Shown: positions 1-6,073, numbered from the stretch's first letter. The stretch: 6,419 nucleotides of DNA from an uncultured Clostridia bacterium (GCA_934167435.1 CAKPKZ010000089.1:1-6419); one strand, 5' to 3'. Numbers and translations are program-made. The notes: generated by a model from the sequence alone, not told the origin.

Positions 1-1267
1 AAATTATGTTCCTGCTGTAGTATACACATTATATGACGGATATTATATATATTCACCATATACAAATACTTTAGATAAAGATGATAAATTTAAAAATGAT
101 GCTACATATAAAAATAATGCTACAATAAATGGGTTAAAGCCATATATATATTATAGTTGTAGATATCAACATGGGAATGATTATGACTTTGTAATAACAT
201 ATACTTTAGATAATTATATTACAATTGAGGGTAAGGTAAATGGTGAAATAGTTAACAAATCTGGTTATTTATTAAGTGGGATAGAAGAAATAGAAAAAGG
301 AAGTAAATATAAGTATAAAGGGATTGAGATAAGCAAAGAAAAAAACCTATCTGAAAAATTGAGGTATGAAGGTGTTACATATCATAATATACCATATCAA
401 AAAATAAATGGAGTAAAATATTATAAAGAAAATGTGCGAGGAAAAGAAAAAGTTTTTTATGTATTAAATAATAAAAGAGAAGAAGTTAATTCAATAAAAG
501 TTGAAAATGAAAATGATCAGGCAGTAAAATTTTATGAAGCTGCTTACAACTTTACTAATTGGGTTAGTACAAATCTTAATAAAATACAACGTAATGATGC
601 TGTTGGATTAGATAAAGTTAATAAAGATTATAAGATATTTGAGATAGAAAATATAGAAGATAGTAAATCCGATTTTAATAGACACAGATTAGAAGTTATA
701 AAACATTCAATAGAAAGTAATTTATCTGTTGCAATATCAAATTATAATAAAATTTCAGATGCAAGTGTAAACTTCCAAATGCCAAAATTAAAAGATGCTG
801 AATGGGAAAAGGTTTTAAATAATGTAACAATGATAACTTTTTTACAAGGATTAAATATTGGTGGAAAAGTATATAGTGGACATGCAATAGTAGAAAATGA
901 TAAAACTGAAGAATTTGTTTCAGAAGATTCAATATATATATTAGGTAATAGTGGAAAAACATATTATAAAGTTACAGATAATACAATTGATTTCGAAAAT
1001 GCAGTTGGAATATTTAGTGTAAATACTCAAAGAAAATCAATTCCAATTGGCGAAGATAATAGTATTGTAGAGTATGATTATTTTTACCCAATTAATGCAT
1101 TAGGTTCATATAATAGTATAGTATATGATAATACCAAAAATCATGAAGATATTAGTGAATATGTAAAAAAATCTAATGATACACTAAAAAAATTATACTA
1201 CACAGCTCTAGCAAGAGAAAGATATAGTATGTATAGAGTTAACAATCCATTTTTAGAAAATAATTAA
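1..1267 (+). CDS. Protein of unknown function, 5'-truncated by window edge
   Basis: The reading frame is open from position 2 to the TAA at 1265-1267, giving 421 visible residues. A TTG at 359 could be taken as a start, but it has no ribosome binding site and the frame continues upstream without a stop in the same style of protein, so I treat the gene as lacking its 5' end. The visible part is rich in Tyr, Asn, Lys and Ile. It begins with NYVPAVVYTLYDGYY and later carries LKPYIYYSCRYQ, DFVITYTLDNYITIEGKVNG and, near the end, FLQGLNIGGKVYSGHAIV and ARERYSMYRVNNPFLENN. No catalytic motif or membrane segment is visible in this part. From memory, similar sequences occur in Clostridia as envelope-associated proteins with an N-terminal membrane anchor, sometimes near pilus-like genes, but I cannot verify this here and assign no function. 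It appears to be the last gene of its transcription unit, ending directly at a hairpin terminator. Confidence 0.85.
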   Translation, partial: NYVPAVVYTLYDGYYIYSPYTNTLDKDDKFKNDATYKNNATINGLKPYIYYSCRYQHGNDYDFVITYTLDNYITIEGKVNGEIVNKSGYLLSGIEEIEKGSKYKYKGIEISKEKNLSEKLRYEGVTYHNIPYQKINGVKYYKENVRGKEKVFYVLNNKREEVNSIKVENENDQAVKFYEAAYNFTNWVSTNLNKIQRNDAVGLDKVNKDYKIFEIENIEDSKSDFNRHRLEVIKHSIESNLSVAISNYNKISDASVNFQMPKLKDAEWEKVLNNVTMITFLQGLNIGGKVYSGHAIVENDKTEEFVSEDSIYILGNSGKTYYKVTDNTIDFENAVGIFSVNTQRKSIPIGEDNSIVEYDYFYPINALGSYNSIVYDNTKNHEDISEYVKKSNDTLKKLYYTALARERYSMYRVNNPFLENN

Positions 1268-1294
1268 AGGCAGAGAAAAATTCTCTGCCTTTTT
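1266..1294. terminator. Bidirectional intrinsic terminator between convergent genes
   Basis: A perfect 12-bp stem (1266-1277 paired with 1281-1292, AAAGGCAGAGAA and its complement) with a 3-nt loop begins inside the stop codon of the upstream gene. On the + strand it ends in a run of T to 1294. Read on the - strand it is followed by TTTAATTATTTT, so it can also terminate the convergent dockerin-like gene, which stops about 40 bp away. This is a textbook Rho-independent structure. Confidence 0.9.
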
Positions 1295-1332
1295 GGTGTG
1301 AACGAAACGGATGAAACTTATATTAACAAGAA

Positions 1333-1902
1333 CTACTCACTTAATATAAGTGCAAGATGCAGTGAACCAGTATCTTCGTAGATACACAGTTCTTTTTCGT
1401 CTGATGTTGTAATTTTAAAGAGAGGATTTTTAGTCTCAAGAGAAACCAAGTCCATTTCTTCATAAATATCAAACATCAACTGATAGGTGAAGTTATCCTC
1501 ATTAAAACTTAACAATGGTTTGTTTTCCTCATAATCAAGTACAATAGAAGAATAACTTCCGTTGCAAATTTCCTCAATCTTATTTTTTAAATCCTCAGTA
1601 TTTTCAAAGGCTGAAACTTTAATAATACAGATTCCAGAAATAAGAAGTTTGGTATCAGTAGAATCCACAGAATTTGAAGCAAGATATTTTTCAATACTTA
1701 CAACATCACGTATGGAATACCGATTGGTTACAGAATTTAAGTTTAAAACTTCCCTTTTAGCAAGGATTAAGTCAAAAACGTTAACTTTTCCGTCACCATT
1801 AAGGTCTTTTGCGTTGTTTGCTTCTGCTGCATATGTTCTTACCATGCCTGTGGTAAATAACAAAATTGCGGACATTAAAAATAAGAATATTTTCTTTTTC
1901 AA
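1333..1902 (-). CDS. Secreted dockerin-like protein with a single EF-hand loop
   Basis: Translation probably starts at the TTG at 1902-1900, because GGAGG at 1914-1910 lies 7 nt upstream of it. A longer start at 1929 would place this site inside the coding region. The resulting 189-residue protein opens with KKK and a hydrophobic segment (about 5-20), then RTYAA, a typical signal peptide with cleavage near residue 25 or 26. Residues 33-44 (DLNGDGKVNVFD) form a calcium loop of the dockerin type I pattern, with ligand positions D33, N35, D37, N41 and D44, followed by the helix LILAKREVL. The second dockerin half (about 57-75, ending in IEKYL) keeps the helix pattern but has lost the calcium ligands. 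Residues about 85-189 match no domain I recognise. Dockerins bind cohesins in cellulosomes or other extracellular assemblies and are usually C-terminal to an enzyme. Here the module is N-terminal and no enzyme domain is evident. Sample lines are about 33% GC against about 19% in spoIVB, which hints at transfer. Secretion is well supported; cohesin binding is inference. Confidence 0.8.
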   Translation of the reverse strand: MKKKIFLFLMSAILLFTTGMVRTYAAEANNAKDLNGDGKVNVFDLILAKREVLNLNSVTNRYSIRDVVSIEKYLASNSVDSTDTKLLISGICIIKVSAFENTEDLKNKIEEICNGSYSSIVLDYEENKPLLSFNEDNFTYQLMFDIYEEMDLVSLETKNPLFKITTSDEKELCIYEDTGSLHLALILSE

Positions 1903-1929
1903 AATAATTCCTCCAAAATAAATTTTCAA

Positions 1930-2078
1930 TGTTCACACCATTACGAAAATATCTTTCGCATAACCTTATTATAACATAAAAACTTAACTTAGTAAAATGA
2001 AAAAATTTGAAAATTAAATTAAAAATTAAATAGTATACAAACAAAAAAAGAGTAAATAATAAGAAAAAGGAGAACAAA
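1930..2078. other. Divergent intergenic region between dockerin-like gene and spoIVB
   Basis: This very AT-rich spacer holds the leftward promoter described separately. For spoIVB the ribosome binding site AAGGAG (2067-2072) lies 6 nt before the ATG. A weak rightward candidate promoter is TTGAAA (2007-2012), 18 bp, TAGTAT (2031-2036). I could not find a convincing sigma-F or sigma-G promoter, which would be expected for spoIVB from Bacillus subtilis, so how the gene is switched on is not resolved by the sequence. Confidence 0.4.
1968..1996 (-). promoter_or_regulatory. Sigma-A-like promoter of the dockerin-like gene
   Basis: On the - strand, TTTACT (1996-1991) and TATAAT (1973-1968) are separated by 17 bp. 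The -10 is perfect and the -35 matches 4 of 6. The predicted start near 1961 leaves a leader of about 58 nt that contains a short possible hairpin (CGAAA/TTTCG, 1944-1958) and the GGAGG ribosome binding site. Confidence 0.65.
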
Positions 2079-3314
2079 ATGAAAAGAAAATTATTAAAAA
2101 TTTTAATAATAATAACATTAATTATTATTTATTCATATGTACTAGTTATAACAAATATACCAGATAATATGGTAATATTTGAAGGAGAAACAATAAGTGT
2201 AAATAAATTATTAGGATTTAAAATAAATTTAAATAATATAAATGGACAAAGTGTAGAAACATCTGCAAATAATAACAATAAATTAGAGAAATCTGGAAAA
2301 ACAACAGCAAAGGTAAGTTTATTTAATAATATATTAGTAAAAAATGTTAATATAGATGTGCTGCCTAAGACAAAAGTAATACCTGTAGGAAGTATTGCAG
2401 GATTAAAGTTATATACAAGTGGAGTGCTTGTTGTTGGTATGTCAGAAATAGAGGGAAATGACAATAAAAAGTATAAACCATATGAAAATACAGGAATAAA
2501 AGAGGGAGATACTATAATAGAAATAAATGAAAATAAAATTACATCAACGCAAGATTTAATAAATAAAGTAAATGCCTCTAAAGGAAATAATGTAAACTTA
2601 AAATATGTACATGACCAAGAAACAAAGGCTTGTAGTATTACTCCAATAAAAACCTCACAAAATGATTATAAGTTAGGTTTATGGGTTAGAGACAGTGCTG
2701 CGGGAGTTGGGACAGTTACATTTTATGAACCAGAAACAAAATCTTTTGGAGCTTTAGGACATGGGATAACAGATATTGATACAGAAGAATTAATTAATAT
2801 TGAATCTGGAGAATTTATAACTACAAAAATATTAAATATAACAAAAGGAGAAAGTGGAACACCAGGAAAAATACAAGGAACTGTAGATAATCAAAATAAT
2901 ATAGGAAGAATTTCAAAAAATACTAAATTTGGTATTTATGGAAAAGTAAATAACTTATCAAGTCTTAATATAAATAAATCCAAAGAAATGGAAGTAGCAT
3001 TAAGAGAAGAAATACAAACAGGAAAAGCAACAATAATGTGTAGTTTGGAAAATGGAAAAGTTGAAGAATATGAAGTAGAAATAGAAAAAATATATAAAGA
3101 AAATAATTATGATAATAAAAGTATGTTAATTAAAGTAACAGATCAAAAATTACTAGATAAAACTGGAGGAATAATACAGGGAATGAGTGGTTCCCCCATA
3201 ATACAAAACAATAAATTTGTTGGTGCAGTTACACATGTGCTTGTAAATAATCCACAAGAGGGGTATGCTGTATTTGCCGATATGATGATAAAGGAAATGA
3301 GAAAGGTAGAATAA
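2079..3314 (+). CDS. spoIVB: SpoIVB, PDZ-domain serine peptidase (family S55)
   Basis: SpoIVB is made in the forespore and secreted into the space between the forespore and mother-cell membranes, where it triggers cleavage of pro-sigma-K by acting on the SpoIVFA/BofA/SpoIVFB complex. The 411-residue product has an N-terminal membrane anchor or signal (about 5-26). A PDZ domain follows at about 100-192, beginning after VIPVGSIAGLKLYTSGVLVVG-like sequence and including GIKEGDTIIEINENKI. The S55 peptidase domain extends from about 197 to the end. H228 in GALGHGI and S370 in GMSGSPI are 142 residues apart, and D355 is 15 before S370. This is the same spacing as the H236/D363/S378 triad known in B. 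subtilis SpoIVB, so the enzyme looks intact, and its length is close to the roughly 425 residues of that protein. The ATG at 2079 has a well-placed AAGGAG. In many Firmicutes spo0A follows directly, but here a terminator hairpin and an unrelated gene follow. Identification is secure. Confidence 0.97.
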   Translation: MKRKLLKILIIITLIIIYSYVLVITNIPDNMVIFEGETISVNKLLGFKINLNNINGQSVETSANNNNKLEKSGKTTAKVSLFNNILVKNVNIDVLPKTKVIPVGSIAGLKLYTSGVLVVGMSEIEGNDNKKYKPYENTGIKEGDTIIEINENKITSTQDLINKVNASKGNNVNLKYVHDQETKACSITPIKTSQNDYKLGLWVRDSAAGVGTVTFYEPETKSFGALGHGITDIDTEELINIESGEFITTKILNITKGESGTPGKIQGTVDNQNNIGRISKNTKFGIYGKVNNLSSLNINKSKEMEVALREEIQTGKATIMCSLENGKVEEYEVEIEKIYKENNYDNKSMLIKVTDQKLLDKTGGIIQGMSGSPIIQNNKFVGAVTHVLVNNPQEGYAVFADMMIKEMRKVE

Positions 3315-3363
3315 AATATATTGATTTAATGATTAATATTTACAAATAAATTATATAAATATA

Positions 3364-3392
3364 TTGCAATTGGCATAGACAAATGTTATAAT
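3364..3392 (+). promoter_or_regulatory. Candidate promoter of the coiled-coil gene, inside the terminator hairpin
   Basis: TTGCAA (3364-3369, 4 of 6 in the -35) and TATAAT (3387-3392, perfect -10) are 17 bp apart. The predicted start near 3399 would give an untranslated leader of about 120 nt for the gene at 3519. The remainder of 3407-3505 is AT-rich and I see no better promoter in it. The -10 lies in the loop and descending arm of the terminator hairpin, so the call could be a chance match. Confidence 0.4.
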
Positions 3393-3406
3393 TTGGCTAT
3401 GCTTTT
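3373..3406 (+). terminator. Intrinsic terminator after spoIVB
   Basis: GCATAG (3373-3378) pairs with CTATGC (3397-3402) and CAAAT (3380-3384) with ATTTG (3391-3395). One A/G mismatch separates the two stems, the loop is 6 nt, and TTTT follows at 3403-3406. It lies about 60 bp after the spoIVB stop codon. The same bases overlap a candidate promoter for the next gene. Confidence 0.7.
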
Positions 3407-3518
3407 ATCATATACATTTTAATTATTACTTAATATTAATTTTTTATTTCTTAAATTTTAATTCTAAAAAATCACACATGGTAAAAAGTATATTTTATTA
3501 TAGACAGGAGGTGATAAT

Positions 3519-4157
3519 GTGCAAGAAACTTTAGATAAAATCCTACTAGAATTAGAAAAAATTAATTCTAGAATTGACAACCTTGAAAATACAATGGAGG
3601 AAAACAATAAGAAAATGTACGCTTACATAGACCAAAAATTTGAAGAAAACAACAAGAAAATGTATGCTTATATAGACCAGAAGATTGAAGGAGTATATTC
3701 TTATATAGATCAAAAAATCAAAGAAGTATATGCTTACATAGACCAGAAGATCGAAGAAATGTATGCTTACATAGACCAAAAATTTGAAGAAGTGTATGCT
3801 TATATTGATCAAAAGAGTGAAGGTATGTATACTTATATAAACCAAAAATTTGAAGAAATGTATAGTTATATAAACCAAAAATTTGAAACCAATAATCAAG
3901 ATATAGCACAAGAAATTAACGACTTAGCAGAATTAATAAAGAAAAAATGTTATAAAACATTTGATGAAATGTATAAAGATATAGAGCAAGCAGTAGATAA
4001 AATAAAGAATAATTTTGAAAGAAAAACCAAACAAGATAAAGAAGCATTTAAATCTAATAATGCAAGACTTAATAAAATTGAGTTAGTTCAAGAATATTTA
4101 GAGACAGAAGTTGTTGATATAAAAAAAGATAAAAATAAAGATCAAGTTGCAGTATAG
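3519..4157 (+). CDS. Coiled-coil protein with tandem 11-residue YxYIxQK repeats
   Basis: The GTG start at 3519 is set by a very strong AGGAGGTGAT ribosome binding site (GGAGG ends 7 nt upstream). An ATG two bases earlier is out of frame and reaches a stop after five codons. The 212-residue product has no signal peptide or membrane segment, so a cytoplasmic location is likely. Residues 1-25 form a heptad-like amphipathic start (LDKILLELEKINSRIDNLE). Residues 26-55 are two copies of a 15-residue unit containing ENNKKMYAYIDQK, and further copies of Y-x-Y-I-D/N-Q-K follow every 11 residues, with first tyrosines at 34, 49, 60, 71, 82, 93, 104 and 115. The C-terminal part (124-212) is also charged and helical-looking, with a single Cys at 144, and ends in a Lys/Asp-rich tail. 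Hendecad repeats favour long parallel helical bundles. I do not recognise the family and assign no function; a scaffold, phage-like or partner-binding role are all possible. The next gene has its own promoter, so this is probably a single-gene unit. Confidence 0.85.
   Translation: MQETLDKILLELEKINSRIDNLENTMEENNKKMYAYIDQKFEENNKKMYAYIDQKIEGVYSYIDQKIKEVYAYIDQKIEEMYAYIDQKFEEVYAYIDQKSEGMYTYINQKFEEMYSYINQKFETNNQDIAQEINDLAELIKKKCYKTFDEMYKDIEQAVDKIKNNFERKTKQDKEAFKSNNARLNKIELVQEYLETEVVDIKKDKNKDQVAV
3594..3887 (+). repeat. In-frame tandem repeat: two 45-nt then 33-nt units
   Basis: Two 45-nt units encode ENNKKMYAYIDQK-type sequence, then units 33 nt long encode (F/I)(E/K)(E/G)xYxYI(D/N)QK up to about 3887. 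Copies differ mainly at third codon positions and at a few residues (A/S/T after the first Tyr, D/N before Gln, F/I/S after Lys), showing past duplication followed by divergence under selection on the protein. Because units remain similar at the DNA level, copy number could vary between strains. Confidence 0.9.
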
Positions 4158-4167
4158 ATTGGAATGT

Positions 4168-4196
4168 TTGACATAATAGGATTTAAGTGGTATACT
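4168..4196 (+). promoter_or_regulatory. Near-consensus sigma-A promoter
   Basis: TTGACA (4168-4173) is a perfect -35, followed after exactly 17 bp by TATACT (4191-4196), 5 of 6 in the -10. It starts only 11 bp after the stop codon of the coiled-coil gene and drives the gene at 4230. It is the strongest vegetative promoter in the window by sequence. An 18-bp AT-only palindrome (4196-4213) covers the expected transcription start and could be an operator. Confidence 0.85.
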
Positions 4197-4229
4197 AATA
4201 AAAATTTTTATTAAAGGAGATGGAAAAGT

Positions 4230-4667
4230 ATGAAGCTACCTGTAATTGCAGGATTCATATTCCCTAATGGAGAACGGATTGAGACTGCTGGTATAGGGCA
4301 TTGTAAAATGGTTCTAAAATATATTGTGGATAATAATTTATTGAAGCAATATGAAGAGGCAAACATTGCCGAGGACGATTTCCTAATTGAATATTTAGGA
4401 TGTGTAAAAATAGCAATGTATAGAGGAAAGAAATACATCTTTATACCTCAAATTGTTAATTGGTATATTGCGCAAATTACAAAGGTGTATAAAGACTCTG
4501 GATATAAAGTAATTGCATGTTATAAAACATTTTACACATTGGACAATAATCATAAGGAATACGACTATTGTACTGGCTGTTTTTCCTATAATCAACTAGT
4601 CATACCAAAGGTGCTGAAAAATGGAAAAGTAATATTTCAGTACAATCCGAAAAGAATAGGCGATTAA
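4230..4667 (+). CDS. Hypothetical 145-residue protein
   Basis: The ATG at 4230 is preceded by AAAGGAG (4213-4219) with a 10-nt gap. The product is a compact mixed alpha/beta-looking protein without a signal peptide or membrane segment. It begins MKLPVIAGFIFPNGERIETA, continues GIGHC (21-25), and has five cysteines (25, 58, 97, 114, 117), the last two as CTGC at 114-117. A single CxxC is not enough to claim metal binding. Many aromatic residues in the middle (KKYIFIPQIVNWYI) suggest a beta-rich core. I do not recognise the family. It looks like a single-gene unit with its own strong promoter and a terminator, and sample lines average about 32% GC, higher than spoIVB or murC, which fits recent acquisition. 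It also contains an exact DnaA-box 9-mer at 4325-4333. The gene itself is well supported, and its function is unknown. Confidence 0.8.
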   Translation: MKLPVIAGFIFPNGERIETAGIGHCKMVLKYIVDNNLLKQYEEANIAEDDFLIEYLGCVKIAMYRGKKYIFIPQIVNWYIAQITKVYKDSGYKVIACYKTFYTLDNNHKEYDYCTGCFSYNQLVIPKVLKNGKVIFQYNPKRIGD

Positions 4668-4682
4668 AAAAGATGTGGATAA
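4325..4682 (-). other. Two exact DnaA-box 9-mers
   Basis: TTATCCACA occurs on the - strand at 4333-4325 and 4682-4674, in the same orientation. A relaxed match, TTTTACACA, lies on the + strand at 4530-4538. Exact 9-mers of this composition should be rare in a window of this length, but one sits in coding sequence and the other in a terminator stem. Binding is therefore only a possibility. Confidence 0.3.
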
Positions 4683-4700
4683 GTTTCCACATCTTATTTT
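4670..4700. terminator. Bidirectional terminator shared with murC
   Basis: AAGATGTGGA (4670-4679) pairs perfectly with TCCACATCTT (4686-4695) across a 6-nt loop. TTTT at 4697-4700 follows on the + strand, and a run of six T follows on the - strand (complement of 4666-4671). It ends both the 145-residue gene and murC, whose stop codon is embedded in the stem. The ascending arm and loop contain TTATCCACA on the - strand (4674-4682), an exact DnaA-box consensus. Confidence 0.88.
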
Positions 4701-6073
4701 ATTAACATTGGACCTATTTCTGTTACAGTTCCTGCACCTAAAGTCATAACAATGTCATTTTCCTTAACATTTTGTTTTAAATATTCAACACAAGTATTAA
4801 AATCAGGAATATATTTAGCTGTTTTACCCAAAGAGTTAATTTTATTAACTAAATCTGCAGAAGATATTCCATAAGTATTTTTTTCTCTTGCAGCATATAT
4901 GTCTAAAACAATTATATTGTCAAAATTTAATAATGCCTTTGCAAAGTCATTTAGAAGGTTTTTTGTTCTACTGTAAGTATGTGGTTGGAAAACAACCCAA
5001 GATTTATTATATTTTTTATTCATAAGTGATTTTGCAGTTGCAATAATTTCAGTTGGGTGGTGACCATAATCGTCGTAAACACTAGCACCATTAACTTTTC
5101 CTTTAAATTCAAATCTTCTATTGGCTCCAGTAAACTTTAAAAGAGCATTTTTAATATCTGTTTTATTTAATCCGTATTCTGTACATAGTGCAATACAAGA
5201 TAATGCATTTAAAACGTTGTGAGTTCCTGGTACAGATAGTTTTATTCTTTCAAAAAATTCATCATGACTATAAACATCAAATTCTGCAAAACCATTATTG
5301 TCAAATACAATATTTACAGCGAAATAGTCAGTATTTTTATTAGTAATTCCATAAGTAATAGCTTTTGATTTAGAATATTTTGGTAAATCTAAGCAATTTG
5401 AATCATCTCCATTAACAATTAAAATACCGTCCTCTGGTAAAAGTTTAACATATTTAATAAATGCATTTTTGATATTATCAAAATTTTTAAAATAATCTAA
5501 ATGATCATTGTCAATATTTAAAATTACTTCAGCTTTAGGGCTAAATTTTAAAAAGCTTTCAACATATTCACATGCTTCAATAATAAAATGTTCACTATTA
5601 CCAACTTTATAATTACCATTTATGGCTTTTAAGTATGCTCCAACTTGAATACTTGGATCTTGCATACCTTCTAAAAAGCATAAAGAAATCATAGAGGTTG
5701 TGGTAGTCTTTCCATGAGTTCCAGAAATACAAATAGTGTCGTTAAAACATCTAGTTAAAGCACCTAAAAAATCAGCTCTTTCTATAGTTGGAATATTTAG
5801 TCTTTGGGCTTCTAATATTTCAGGATCATCTTTTTTTATAGCAGCAGAAAAAACAACAACATCTGAATTTGCTACATCTTCTAAATTATGTCCAATTGTA
5901 ACTTTAATTCCTTTTTCTTTTAATGATTGAACTGATGATGAATCAACACGATCAGAACCAGTAACAGTAAAACCAAAGTTTTTTAATATTGCTGCAATTC
6001 CACTCATACTAACTCCACCAATACCAATCATATGTATAGTTTTATATTTTTTTATTATATCTATATTAGGCAT
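4694..6073 (-). CDS. murC: UDP-N-acetylmuramate-L-alanine ligase
   Basis: MurC (EC 6.3.2.8) adds L-alanine to UDP-MurNAc using ATP, the first amino-acid step of the peptidoglycan stem peptide, in the cytoplasm. The start is the ATG at 6073-6071: AAGGAG (6087-6082) lies 8 nt upstream. An in-frame GTG at 6082 overlaps that site and cannot use it. The 459-residue protein shows the Mur ligase layout. The N-terminal UDP-binding domain has HMIGIGGVSMSGIA (14-27). The central ATPase domain has the P-loop GTHGKTTTT (118-126, Lys122), EACEY (166-170) and NIDNDHLD (186-193). GANRRFE (316-322), DDYGHHPTE (334-342) and QPHTYSRT (363-370) follow in the C-terminal part. All key motifs are intact and the length is normal. 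It is transcribed alone, convergent with the 145-residue gene and divergent from spoVG. Identification is secure. Confidence 0.97.
   Translation of the reverse strand: MPNIDIIKKYKTIHMIGIGGVSMSGIAAILKNFGFTVTGSDRVDSSSVQSLKEKGIKVTIGHNLEDVANSDVVVFSAAIKKDDPEILEAQRLNIPTIERADFLGALTRCFNDTICISGTHGKTTTTSMISLCFLEGMQDPSIQVGAYLKAINGNYKVGNSEHFIIEACEYVESFLKFSPKAEVILNIDNDHLDYFKNFDNIKNAFIKYVKLLPEDGILIVNGDDSNCLDLPKYSKSKAITYGITNKNTDYFAVNIVFDNNGFAEFDVYSHDEFFERIKLSVPGTHNVLNALSCIALCTEYGLNKTDIKNALLKFTGANRRFEFKGKVNGASVYDDYGHHPTEIIATAKSLMNKKYNKSWVVFQPHTYSRTKNLLNDFAKALLNFDNIIVLDIYAAREKNTYGISSADLVNKINSLGKTAKYIPDFNTCVEYLKQNVKENDIVMTLGAGTVTEIGPMLIK

Noticed and set aside
696..962. Open frame on the - strand inside the first gene
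   Set aside because: It is fully antisense to a longer continuous frame, has no ribosome binding site, and its Leu/Tyr/His-rich composition is that of a shadow of AT-rich codons.
1562..1921. + strand frame opposite the dockerin-like gene, and the - strand frame 1799-2077
   Set aside because: Both overlap a gene with signal peptide, dockerin motif, ribosome binding site and promoter, and have none of these themselves.
2129..2464. - strand frame within spoIVB
   Set aside because: It is a shadow of the PDZ-containing part of a confidently identified gene.
3371..3390. Sigma-54-like TGGCA start within the post-spoIVB hairpin
   Set aside because: The required GC element about 10 bp downstream of TGGCA is missing.
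3594..3887. Possible CRISPR array because of regular 33-nt periodicity
   Set aside because: The repeats are contiguous with no unique spacers, remain in frame, and vary mainly at third codon positions, so they are protein repeats.
3552..3911. - strand frames opposite the tandem repeats
   Set aside because: These repeat-derived antisense frames arise because a 33-nt unit without stops stays open when duplicated; no start signals support them.
4211..4595. - strand frames opposite the 145-residue gene
   Set aside because: The + strand gene has a near-consensus promoter, ribosome binding site and terminator, and the antisense frames have none.
5736..5930. 64-residue + strand frame inside murC
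   Set aside because: It is antisense to conserved MurC coding sequence and has no independent signals.
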